Of a stretch of 5,454 nt of DNA, positions 1 to 5,454 are shown piece by piece (position 1 is the first letter of the stretch; each line of letters begins with the position of its first letter). Under the pieces are notes generated by a model. That model saw nothing but the letters and a program-made list of their open reading frames with translations, had not been told where the DNA came from and did not search any database. Origin of the DNA: Desulfotomaculum sp. Its GTDB lineage: Bacteria; Bacillota; Desulfotomaculia; Desulfotomaculales; Nap2-2B. The stretch is taken from contig DMDI01000199.1 in NCBI GenBank assembly GCA_003445555.1, forward strand, positions 1 to 5,454. The letters run 5' to 3'. The translations under genes were made by a program, and so were the position numbers.

Positions 1-1300
1 CCTTCATTTTGAGAAGGTAAAAGGCTACCAGATTCCGGTGGTAACCAATCTTTTCGGTTCTTTAGAGCGGGTAAAGCTAGCCCTGGAAGTTACCATGCTT
101 GATGAAATCGGCCCAAAATTAGTTCACCTTTTTCAAAGGGCCGGGCAACCGCTCACCTTTTTAGATAAGCTTAAGGCCTTGCCGCAGTTAGCGCACCTGG
201 CTTCCTTATTTCCTAAGGTAGTAAAGGATGGTCCCTGTAAAGAAATAATTATTAAGGACAACCCCTCATTAAAAGAGTTTCCTATTTTAAAGTGCTGGCC
301 TGAGGATAAGGGTCCTTTTATTACCTTACCTTTAGTTTTTACTAAAGACGCGGTAACAAAGCAACGCAACGTAGGGATGTACCGGATGCAAGTTTTTGAT
401 GCTTGCACCACCGGAATGCACTGGCATATTCATAAGGACGGGGCCGCCCATTCCCGTAAAATAGATAAGCCAATGCCGGTAGCCGTAGCCCTGGGAGCAG
501 ATCCGGCTACTATATACGCCGCCACTGCCCCTTTACCCCCCGGATTTGACGAGATGCTCTTTGCTTCTTTGTTGCGGGCCGAGGCGGTGGAACTTGTCCG
601 TTGTGAAACGATAGACTTGGAGGTACCGGCCCAGGCGGAAATTATTTTAGAAGGCTACGTGGACCCAAAAGAAACCAGGTTGGAAGGCCCCTTTGGCGAT
701 CATACCGGATACTATTCTTTGGCTGACTATTATCCGGTATTCCACTTAACCTGCGTTACCAGGCGTAAAAATCCCATTTACCCGGCTACCGTTGTTGGCC
801 GGCCACCAATGGAAGATGCTTTTATGGGTAAGGCCACCGAGCGTATTTTTTTACCTTTAATTAAATTGCAGTTACCCGAAGTGATAGATATAAATATGCC
901 TTTTGAAGGGGTTTTCCATAATTGCGTACTTGTTTCGATTAAAAAAAGCTACCCCGGCCAAGCTAAAAAAGTAATGTACGCTTTATGGGGAATGGGCTTA
1001 ATGATGCTGGCCAAATTAATTATTGTGGTAGACAGTGACGTTGACGTGCAAAACTTGTCTGAAGTGGGGTGGCGGGTTTTCAACAATATTGACCCTAAGC
1101 GGGACGTGGTAATTGTTGAAGGACCCTTAGACGCCCTGGACCATGCTTCGCCCCTACCTTATTTTGGCGGAAAAATGGGTATTGACGCTACCCGGAAAGG
1201 CCCGGGCGAAGGACATACGCGCGAGTGGCCTCCGGATATCCAAATGACCCCGGCGATTAAAAAAATAGTGGACGAAAGATGGGCTGAATATGGCTTATAG
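1..1300 (+). CDS. mqnL: UbiD-family prFMN-dependent decarboxylase, 5'-partial (MqnL-like)
   Basis: Probable decarboxylase of prenylated 1,4-dihydroxy-6-naphthoate in futalosine-route menaquinone synthesis. The UbiD family uses prenylated FMN and a divalent metal, and the cofactor is made by a UbiX-type partner not seen here. The frame is open from base 2 with no stop. The residues before the GTG at 38 (LHFEKVKGYQIP) already match the conserved UbiD core that precedes VVTNLFGS, so that GTG is internal. An N-terminal piece of perhaps 50 residues lies outside the window. Visible family motifs are NVGMYRMQ (368-391, with the conserved Arg), MHWHIHKDG (from 416), EGPFGDHTGYY (683-715) and PPMED...GKATERIF (803-850, conserved acidic residues at 812-817 and 839-841). 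KVMYALWG, IIVVDSDVDVQN and the terminal DATRKG...REWPPDI block follow. About 432 residues are present, close to full length. The TAG overlaps the next gene by 11 nt. The family is certain. The MqnL role is inferred from the neighbours, and a 4-hydroxybenzoate or other aromatic acid decarboxylase is the alternative. Confidence 0.88.
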   Translation, partial: LHFEKVKGYQIPVVTNLFGSLERVKLALEVTMLDEIGPKLVHLFQRAGQPLTFLDKLKALPQLAHLASLFPKVVKDGPCKEIIIKDNPSLKEFPILKCWPEDKGPFITLPLVFTKDAVTKQRNVGMYRMQVFDACTTGMHWHIHKDGAAHSRKIDKPMPVAVALGADPATIYAATAPLPPGFDEMLFASLLRAEAVELVRCETIDLEVPAQAEIILEGYVDPKETRLEGPFGDHTGYYSLADYYPVFHLTCVTRRKNPIYPATVVGRPPMEDAFMGKATERIFLPLIKLQLPEVIDINMPFEGVFHNCVLVSIKKSYPGQAKKVMYALWGMGLMMLAKLIIVVDSDVDVQNLSEVGWRVFNNIDPKRDVVIVEGPLDALDHASPLPYFGGKMGIDATRKGPGEGHTREWPPDIQMTPAIKKIVDERWAEYGL

Positions 1301-2171
1301 GGAACTTGCCTTTCCAGTTGACAAGGTAAGAATTTTTTTAGCCATGATTAAGATTGAGCACACTGTTTTTGCCCTACCTTTTGCTTACATCGGTGCTTTG
1401 TTAGGGCAAAAGCAAATTCCCGCGCTCCTAAGTTTATTTTGGATTACGGCCGCTATGGTAGGGGCCCGCACGGCAGCTATGTCTTTAAACCGGCTTATTG
1501 ACCGGCATATTGATGCTTTAAACCCGCGTACCGCTAACCGGGCTTTACCCAAAGGATTTTTAGCGGTTAATGAGGTTCGTTTTTACACCTTTTTATCTTT
1601 GGCTCTTCTGCTCCTGTCTGCCTGTCAACTAAGCCCGCTGGCCCTAATGCTGTCCCCGCTGGCCGTGGCTATTTTAGTTTTTTATCCTTATACTAAAAGG
1701 TTTACCTGGACCAGCCATCTTTTTTTAGGTTTGGCTTTAGGTTGTGCTCCTTTGGGAGCCTGGATAGCTCTGACCAATGATATTGCCCTTACGCCCGTCC
1801 TATTATGCCTGGGGGTTGTTTTTTGGACGGCCGGTTTTGATATTATATACGCCTGCGAAGACTACCATTTTGATATAAGCGCCGGGCTTCATTCTATTCC
1901 GGCCCGCTTTGGCGTAAAGGCGGCCCTGACCATGTCCACTCTTTTTCACCTGGTGGCCTTAGCTTTTTTTATTCTGGTAGCCTTTACGGGAAAGATGGGT
2001 CTCTTTTATTTAATCGGCCTGGTTATAGCCGCTTTTTTAATCTTTAAACAACATCTTTTAGTTTCCCCGGCCGATCTTTCCCGGGCAGAGACGGCCTTTT
2101 TTAATTTAAACGGGCTTTTAAGCGTGGTCCTTTTTATTTTTACCTTATTAGACGTACTTTTCTGGAGGTGA
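1290..2171 (+). CDS. mqnP: UbiA-family polyprenyltransferase (MqnP-like)
   Basis: Integral membrane prenyltransferase that most likely attaches the polyprenyl chain to 1,4-dihydroxy-6-naphthoate in the menaquinone pathway. At 293 residues it has the usual UbiA length. The first Mg-diphosphate motif NxxxDxxxD is N67-D71-D75, followed by the conserved ALNPRTANRALP stretch. The second is D184 with Y187...D191xxxD195. Around these lie about eight or nine hydrophobic segments (roughly 23-40, 45-63, 98-115, 116-133, 142-161, 166-182, 211-232, 236-252, 272-291). The N-terminal block AMIKIEHTVFALPFAYIGALL is typical of this subfamily. The ATG at 1290 is preferred because the conserved N-terminal block begins shortly after it. 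It has no clear Shine-Dalgarno site and overlaps the upstream gene by 11 nt, which suggests translational coupling. Automated annotation may call it 4-hydroxybenzoate octaprenyltransferase (UbiA). The menaquinone role rests on its place beside mqnE, mqnA and mqnC. Confidence 0.9.
   Translation: MAYRELAFPVDKVRIFLAMIKIEHTVFALPFAYIGALLGQKQIPALLSLFWITAAMVGARTAAMSLNRLIDRHIDALNPRTANRALPKGFLAVNEVRFYTFLSLALLLLSACQLSPLALMLSPLAVAILVFYPYTKRFTWTSHLFLGLALGCAPLGAWIALTNDIALTPVLLCLGVVFWTAGFDIIYACEDYHFDISAGLHSIPARFGVKAALTMSTLFHLVALAFFILVAFTGKMGLFYLIGLVIAAFLIFKQHLLVSPADLSRAETAFFNLNGLLSVVLFIFTLLDVLFWR
2164..2170 (+). promoter_or_regulatory. Ribosome binding site of mqnE
   Basis: GGAGGTG is a near-perfect Shine-Dalgarno sequence 7 nt before the ATG at 2178. 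It overlaps the last sense codons and the TGA stop of the prenyltransferase gene, so mqnE can be initiated independently as well as by coupling. It fixes the mqnE start at 2178. Confidence 0.85.
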
Positions 2172-2177
2172 AAGAGG

Positions 2178-3299
2178 ATGGAAATATTGTTTACCAAAAG
2201 TGAAATTGAGGATATGGCTGAAAAAGTTAAAACAGGCCAGCGCCTTGACTTGGCTTCGGGCGTGCGGCTTTACCAAACGCAAGATTTATTGACTCTGGGG
2301 TACCTGGCCGATCTGGTTAGACAGCGCAAAAACGAAGATAAAGTTTACTATATCGTAAACCAGCATATAAATCATACCAATGTTTGCCTTAATTTGTGCC
2401 CGCTTTGTGTCTTTGGGCGGGACTCATCAGCCCCAGGCGCATATACTTTAACTTTGGGGGAAATTGAAGCTAAAGTCCTGGCCTGCCGGGACAAAGGAAT
2501 TAAAGAAATCCATATTGTGGGTGGTTTAAACCCGGCCCTGCCTTTGGATTACTACGGGCAAATGCTCCGTTGTGTGCGAAGTGTCCTGCCGGAAGCCGTA
2601 ATTCAGGCCTTTACGGCCGTGGAAATAGATTTTCTGGCCCAAATCAATCATCTTACCATACGTGAGGTGCTTGAAATGCTAAGGGAGGCCGGTCTTGACT
2701 CCTTACCGGGCGGGGGGGCGGAAATATTTTCCCCCCGGGTACGCTCACTTATTTGCCCCCGTAAAATTAGCGGCCCGCGCTGGTTAGAAATTCACGCCTG
2801 CGCTCACCGTTTAGGAATGAGGACCAACGCCACCATGCTTTACGGCCACGTGGAAACCATTACGGAAAGAGTAGAGCACTTAATCCAGTTAAGGGAATTA
2901 CAAGACTTAACCGGAGGCTTTTTAGCCTTTATTCCCCTGCCTTTTCACCCCCAAAACACGCCACTTAAAAAGACGATGGAGCTATCCGCGCCAACCGGTT
3001 ACGATGACTTAAAAACACTAGCCGTGGCCAGGTTAATGCTGGATAACTTCGACCACATAAAAGCTTTTTGGATCATGCTAGGACCAAAATTAGCTCAAGT
3101 GGCCCTTTCTTTTGGGGTTGATGATTTAGACGGGACGGTGCGGGAAGAGAAAATTGCGCATGAGGCAGGAGCCCAAACAGCTCAATATCTGCCCGAAAAA
3201 GAAATAATTAACTTAATTAAATCCGCCGGGCGAAAGCCCGTGGAAAGGGATACGTTATATTCGGTCGTCAGTCATCGGACAACGGTTGTCAGAGAATAA
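2178..3299 (+). CDS. mqnE: Aminofutalosine synthase (radical SAM)
   Basis: Radical SAM enzyme that adds the 5'-deoxyadenosyl radical to 3-enolpyruvylbenzoate, giving 6-amino-6-deoxyfutalosine with loss of the carboxylate. It is cytoplasmic. The [4Fe-4S] motif CxxxCxxC is C70-C74-C77, inside INHTNVCLNLCPLCVFGRD. Other family blocks are AYTLTLGEI (89-96), EIHIVGGLNP (110-119), LPGGGAEIFSPRVR (176-189), CPRKISG (193-199), TNATMLYGHVET (216-227) and PLPFHPQNT (253-261). The last block, together with GRKPVERDTLY near the end, separates MqnE from its paralogue MqnC. At 373 residues it has normal length. Two positions look less usual than the consensus I remember: Val after the third cysteine, where Ala is common, and Asn118, where VGGLHP is common. 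The final residues after TLYSVV (SHRTTVVRE) are encoded by a heptamer repeat and probably are not native family sequence. It lies 6 nt after mqnP. Confidence 0.93.
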   Translation: MEILFTKSEIEDMAEKVKTGQRLDLASGVRLYQTQDLLTLGYLADLVRQRKNEDKVYYIVNQHINHTNVCLNLCPLCVFGRDSSAPGAYTLTLGEIEAKVLACRDKGIKEIHIVGGLNPALPLDYYGQMLRCVRSVLPEAVIQAFTAVEIDFLAQINHLTIREVLEMLREAGLDSLPGGGAEIFSPRVRSLICPRKISGPRWLEIHACAHRLGMRTNATMLYGHVETITERVEHLIQLRELQDLTGGFLAFIPLPFHPQNTPLKKTMELSAPTGYDDLKTLAVARLMLDNFDHIKAFWIMLGPKLAQVALSFGVDDLDGTVREEKIAHEAGAQTAQYLPEKEIINLIKSAGRKPVERDTLYSVVSHRTTVVRE

Positions 3300-3350
3300 T
3301 TTTCCGGTAACCTGATATCCGACGACTGACTACTGACAACCGACGACTTA
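3258..3350 (+). repeat. Inverted array of degenerate heptamers spanning the mqnE stop
   Basis: The right arm (3319-3346) is four tandem 7-mers: CCGACGA, CTGACTA, CTGACAA and CCGACGA (consensus YYGACNA), with a degenerate unit CTGATAT at 3312-3318. The left arm (3265-3292) is four units of the reverse complement type: TCGTCAG, TCATCGG, ACAACGG and TTGTCAG. A weaker unit (TATTCGG) lies at 3258-3264. The best perfect inverted pair is CGGTTGTCAG at 3283-3292 against CTGACAACCG at 3333-3342. A longer imperfect pairing of the whole arms, centred near 3305, is also possible with G-U pairs. The left arm is coding and forms the C-terminus of MqnE. The right arm lies just upstream of the mqnA Shine-Dalgarno site. 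There is no T-run, so it is not a standard intrinsic terminator. It resembles short tandem heptamer repeats known from other bacteria, but its function is unknown. Confidence 0.75.
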
Positions 3351-3352
3351 AA

Positions 3353-3359
3353 GAGGAGG
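3353..3359 (+). promoter_or_regulatory. Ribosome binding site of mqnA
   Basis: GAGGAGG lies 8 nt before the ATG at 3368 and is the strongest Shine-Dalgarno site in the window. It sits immediately after the right arm of the heptamer hairpin, so folding of that arm could affect access to it (inference). Confidence 0.85.
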
Positions 3360-3367
3360 CACCTAAC

Positions 3368-4216
3368 ATGCGTAAGCTGCTCCTGGGTCAGGTAAACTAC
3401 TTAAACTGCTTACCGGTTTATCACGCCATAGAAGAAGAACTTTTACCTTTAGAGGTAGAATTAATCAAAGGCACCCCGGCCCAGTTAAATCAAATGTTTT
3501 TAGCCAATAAAATTGATTTGGCCCCTTTGTCTTCCATTGAATACGCCCGCCATCCGGAAAAAGGGGTCATATTACCGGATCTATCCATAAGTGCTGACGG
3601 ACGGGTGGCCAGCATTTTATTTTTTAGTAAACTTCCGGTAACGGAACTGGAGGAAAAAAAGGTGTTGGTGACTACCGCGTCGGCTACTTCAGTAGCGCTG
3701 CTGCAAATCTTGCTGGAACATTATTACCACGTGCAGGCAGAAATCCAACCTGCTCCCCCGGACTTACCGGCAATGCTGACTTTGGCCGAAGGGGCCCTTT
3801 TAATCGGCGACGACGCCATGCGGGCTCACCAGCAGGTAAAAAACGAGGGCTGGCCGGTTATAGTTACTGATTTAGGTGAAGTCTGGAAGGAATTTACCGG
3901 GGAAAAAATGGTCTACGCCTTATGGCTCATCCAAAAGCATTTTACCATAAGTTTTCCGGAAGAAACAGAAAATATTACCAGACTGCTTTACGCCGCGAAA
4001 AAAATAGGTTGGGCCAATGTACCCTCTTTAATTGTTAAAGCTCAACAACGCACTGGTTTGCCCTTGCCGGTGCTGGAAGAATACTTCACTATTATCAAGC
4101 ATGAATTTGGCCCTGAATACCGCCGGGCTCTGTTAACCTTTTACGATTACGCTTATAAAAGTGGATTAATTGAAGAACGGGTCAAGTTAGACGTGTGGGG
4201 TGAAGAAAACGCCTAA
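3368..4216 (+). CDS. mqnA: Chorismate dehydratase
   Basis: First committed enzyme of the futalosine route, converting chorismate to 3-enolpyruvylbenzoate and water. The family has a periplasmic-binding-protein-like two-lobed fold but is cytoplasmic, and no signal peptide is seen here. The protein has 282 residues, normal for MqnA. Family blocks in order are GQVNYLNCLPVYHAI (7-21), KGTPAQLNQM (34-43), IDLAPLSSIEYARHP (49-63), DLSISADGRVASILFFS (71-87), TTASATSVALLQILL (102-116), LLIGDDAMRA (144-153) and DLGEVWKEFTGEKMVYALW (168-186). A helical C-terminal region with a Gly-Pro-Glu-Tyr-Arg segment follows. MqnD, a distant relative, is excluded by the NYLN...LP and SISADGRVAS blocks. The start is fixed by the strong GAGGAGG site. 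The 3' end overlaps mqnC by 17 nt. Its product is the substrate of MqnE, encoded just upstream. Confidence 0.95.
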   Translation: MRKLLLGQVNYLNCLPVYHAIEEELLPLEVELIKGTPAQLNQMFLANKIDLAPLSSIEYARHPEKGVILPDLSISADGRVASILFFSKLPVTELEEKKVLVTTASATSVALLQILLEHYYHVQAEIQPAPPDLPAMLTLAEGALLIGDDAMRAHQQVKNEGWPVIVTDLGEVWKEFTGEKMVYALWLIQKHFTISFPEETENITRLLYAAKKIGWANVPSLIVKAQQRTGLPLPVLEEYFTIIKHEFGPEYRRALLTFYDYAYKSGLIEERVKLDVWGEENA

Positions 4217-5294
4217 TTATCCTTTTCTTTTAGAAAAAGCAATTAACGGCGAACGGCTTAGCCCCCAAGAAGGAATAGAAATACTGGAAGAAGCTGATTT
4301 GTTAGCCCTGGGACAAGCCGCTAATTTGGTGCGCCTGCGCCTGCACCCCCAAAAAACAGTTACTTTTACTATTGACCGAAATATTAATTATACTAACGTT
4401 TGCTGGTGTCAGTGCCATTTTTGTGCTTTTTGGCGTGAGCTTAGCGATAAAGACGCTTACGTAATAGATAAAGAAGAACTGGTCCAAAAAATCAAGGAAA
4501 CAATAGAAGCCGGTGGTACCAGCTTACTTTTACAGGGAGGGCTGCATCCCCATTTAGGCCTGGATTATTACTTGAATTTACTTAAATTTATAAAAGAAAA
4601 TTTTAACCTCCACTTACATTCTTTTTCCCCCCCCGAAATTATCCATCTGGCCCGTAAGGAAGGTTTATCCATTCGGGAAGTTTTAGTTGCCCTGCGTAAA
4701 GCCGGTCTGGACACCCTGCCGGGCGGGGGGGCGGAAATTTTGGTTGATCGTGTCCGCGAGCAAATAAGCCCCCGTAAAATAACCGCCGGGGAATGGTTGG
4801 AAACCATGCGGCAGGCTCAGGCTATAGGCATGAAAACTACCGCCACGATGATGTTTGGTCACGCAGAAACTTTGGCGGAACGTGTTTTACACCTGGTAAA
4901 AGTGCGGGAACTACAGGATGAAACAGGAGGGTTTACCGCCTTTATTCCGTGGACCTATCAGTTTCCGGCCGGCCGTAACTTGCGGGCCCCGGCAGCTAAA
5001 ATGGGTACCGGCGTTGACTACCTGCGTACTTTAGCTTTAGCCAGATTAATGTTGGACAATATTCCTCACCTGCAGGTTTCCTGGGTAACCCAGGGAATAA
5101 AAGTTGCTCAGGCAGCCCTTTTCTTTGGGGCGGATGACTTTGGAAGTACCATGCTGGAAGAAAATGTAGTACGGGCGGCCGGAGCAACTGTTAGCCGCGT
5201 ATCCCCGGCTGAAATTATCCATTCCATTCAAAAAGCCGAATTTAAACCTGCCCAAAGAACAGCCACTTATAAAATTATAAAAAAAATATTTTAA
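4200..5294 (+). CDS. mqnC: Dehypoxanthine futalosine cyclase (radical SAM)
   Basis: Radical SAM enzyme that cyclises dehypoxanthine futalosine to cyclic dehypoxanthine futalosine, the spiro intermediate later cut by MqnD. The cluster motif CxxxCxxC is C68-C72-C75 in NYTNVCWCQCHFCAFWR, with an additional C70 between. Other blocks are GGTSLLLQGGLHPHLGLDYY (105-124), HSFSPPEI (140-147), LPGGGAEIL (173-181), SPRKITAGEWL (190-200), TTATMMFGHAET (213-224), FIPWTYQFPAGRN (248-260) and SWVTQGIKVAQAALFFGADDFGSTMLEENV (294-323). The PWTYQ and SPPEI blocks distinguish it from MqnE. At 364 residues it has the expected length. The GTG start at 4200 is the only plausible one: an in-frame TAG at 4188-4190 closes the frame upstream and no other start codon lies near. 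No convincing Shine-Dalgarno site precedes it, and it begins 17 nt inside mqnA, so translational coupling is likely. Confidence 0.95.
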   Translation: MKKTPNYPFLLEKAINGERLSPQEGIEILEEADLLALGQAANLVRLRLHPQKTVTFTIDRNINYTNVCWCQCHFCAFWRELSDKDAYVIDKEELVQKIKETIEAGGTSLLLQGGLHPHLGLDYYLNLLKFIKENFNLHLHSFSPPEIIHLARKEGLSIREVLVALRKAGLDTLPGGGAEILVDRVREQISPRKITAGEWLETMRQAQAIGMKTTATMMFGHAETLAERVLHLVKVRELQDETGGFTAFIPWTYQFPAGRNLRAPAAKMGTGVDYLRTLALARLMLDNIPHLQVSWVTQGIKVAQAALFFGADDFGSTMLEENVVRAAGATVSRVSPAEIIHSIQKAEFKPAQRTATYKIIKKIF

Positions 5295-5319
5295 AAAGAA
5301 GGAAAATTGTTTTATGATT

Positions 5320-5348
5320 TTGAATATATAAATATTTCATGTTATTAT
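5320..5348 (+). promoter_or_regulatory. Possible sigma-A-type promoter reading out of the window
   Basis: TTGAAT at 5320-5325 and TATTAT at 5343-5348 are separated by 17 nt and resemble the -35 and -10 consensus (4/6 and 5/6). Such matches are frequent by chance in AT-rich DNA, and the gene it would serve is not in the window, so this is only a candidate. Confidence 0.22.
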
Positions 5349-5433
5349 AGTTAAGAAAAATAACTTAAAATATTAAGTAAACATCCACCAATAATTAATC
5401 ATTATATACTATTATGATGATTCCAAAATAACG

Positions 5434-5453
5434 CCCCCTCCCTTCCCTCCCCC
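5434..5453 (-). other. Putative G-quadruplex motif
   Basis: The + strand has four C-runs (5434-5438, 5440-5442, 5445-5447, 5449-5453) separated by T, TT and T. The minus strand therefore has four runs of at least three G with loops of 1-2 nt, which fits the standard intramolecular G-quadruplex consensus with very short loops. It lies at the very end of the window, so its context and any continuation are not visible. Confidence 0.5.
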
Positions 5454-5454
5454 T

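Larger units (their letters stand above)
5295..5454. other. AT-rich non-coding tail after mqnC
   Basis: No open reading frame of useful length occurs on either strand. The composition drops to a clearly more AT-rich state than the genes until about 5430, then becomes C-rich. No GC-rich hairpin followed by a T-run is present, so I see no intrinsic terminator for the operon. Only weak AT hairpins occur (for example 5349-5353 with 5361-5365, and 5398-5406 with 5410-5418, which has one mismatch). It is most simply an intergenic spacer. MqnD, MqnB and a UbiX-like gene are absent here. Confidence 0.7.

Noticed and set aside
38..40. GTG as the start of the first gene
   Set aside because: The frame is open back to base 2 and the residues before it match the conserved UbiD core, so the true start lies outside the window.
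133..411. Minus-strand open frame opposite the UbiD gene
   Set aside because: It lies wholly inside a well-supported conserved gene and its translation shows no recognisable family features.
3283..3342. Intrinsic terminator between mqnE and mqnA
   Set aside because: The inverted repeat has a long 40-nt loop for its perfect arms and no T-run follows. A strong ribosome site for mqnA comes next instead.
3312..3350. CRISPR-like array
   Set aside because: The units are 7 nt, contiguous and degenerate, with no spacers and no cas genes nearby.
4302..5255. Several minus-strand open frames opposite mqnC
   Set aside because: All overlap a conserved mqnC reading frame, are short, and have low-complexity translations without motifs.
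5314..5331. Mini-gene ATG with an upstream AGAAGG (5297-5302)
   Set aside because: It encodes only five codons before TAA, and the purine-rich site is likely chance in A-rich DNA.
5398..5418. Hairpin in the AT-rich tail as a terminator or operator
   Set aside because: The 9-bp stem has a mismatch and is almost all A-T. Such pairings are expected by chance in this composition.

Overview
The window holds a tight, single-strand (+) gene cluster for menaquinone (vitamin K2) synthesis by the futalosine route. It contains five genes in the order UbiD-type decarboxylase (mqnL-like, 5' end cut by the window), UbiA-type prenyltransferase (mqnP-like), mqnE, mqnA and mqnC. It ends in a 160-base AT-rich tail. 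No RNA genes, CRISPR arrays, insertion sequences or minus-strand genes were found.

Layout. Bases 1-1300 encode most of a UbiD-family decarboxylase. Its stop codon overlaps the start of the UbiA-family membrane prenyltransferase (1290-2171). mqnE (2178-3299) follows 6 nt later with a strong Shine-Dalgarno site. A 68-nt gap containing an inverted array of degenerate heptamers separates mqnE from mqnA (3368-4216). mqnC (4200-5294) starts with GTG inside the end of mqnA. Bases 5295-5454 carry no gene. They are very AT-rich and end in a C/T-rich stretch that, on the minus strand, fits a G-quadruplex consensus.

How the genes work together (family knowledge plus context). MqnA dehydrates chorismate to 3-enolpyruvylbenzoate. 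MqnE, a radical SAM enzyme, joins this to the adenosyl group of SAM to give aminofutalosine. After removal of the nucleobase by enzymes not in this window, MqnC, a second radical SAM enzyme, cyclises dehypoxanthine futalosine. MqnD (not in this window) then releases 1,4-dihydroxy-6-naphthoate. The UbiA-type protein would prenylate this acid at the membrane. The UbiD-type protein would decarboxylate it using prenylated FMN supplied by a UbiX-like partner, also not seen here. A final methylation (MenG/UbiE type) gives menaquinone.

Organism. The proteins, strong GGAGG ribosome sites, moderate GC in the genes and compact overlaps suggest a Gram-positive anaerobe of the Clostridia (Peptococcaceae/Desulfotomaculum-like). 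This is an inference from general resemblance and not a firm assignment.

I see no undescribed system. The most unusual element is the heptamer-repeat hairpin, which straddles the mqnE stop codon and appears to have supplied the last residues of MqnE.
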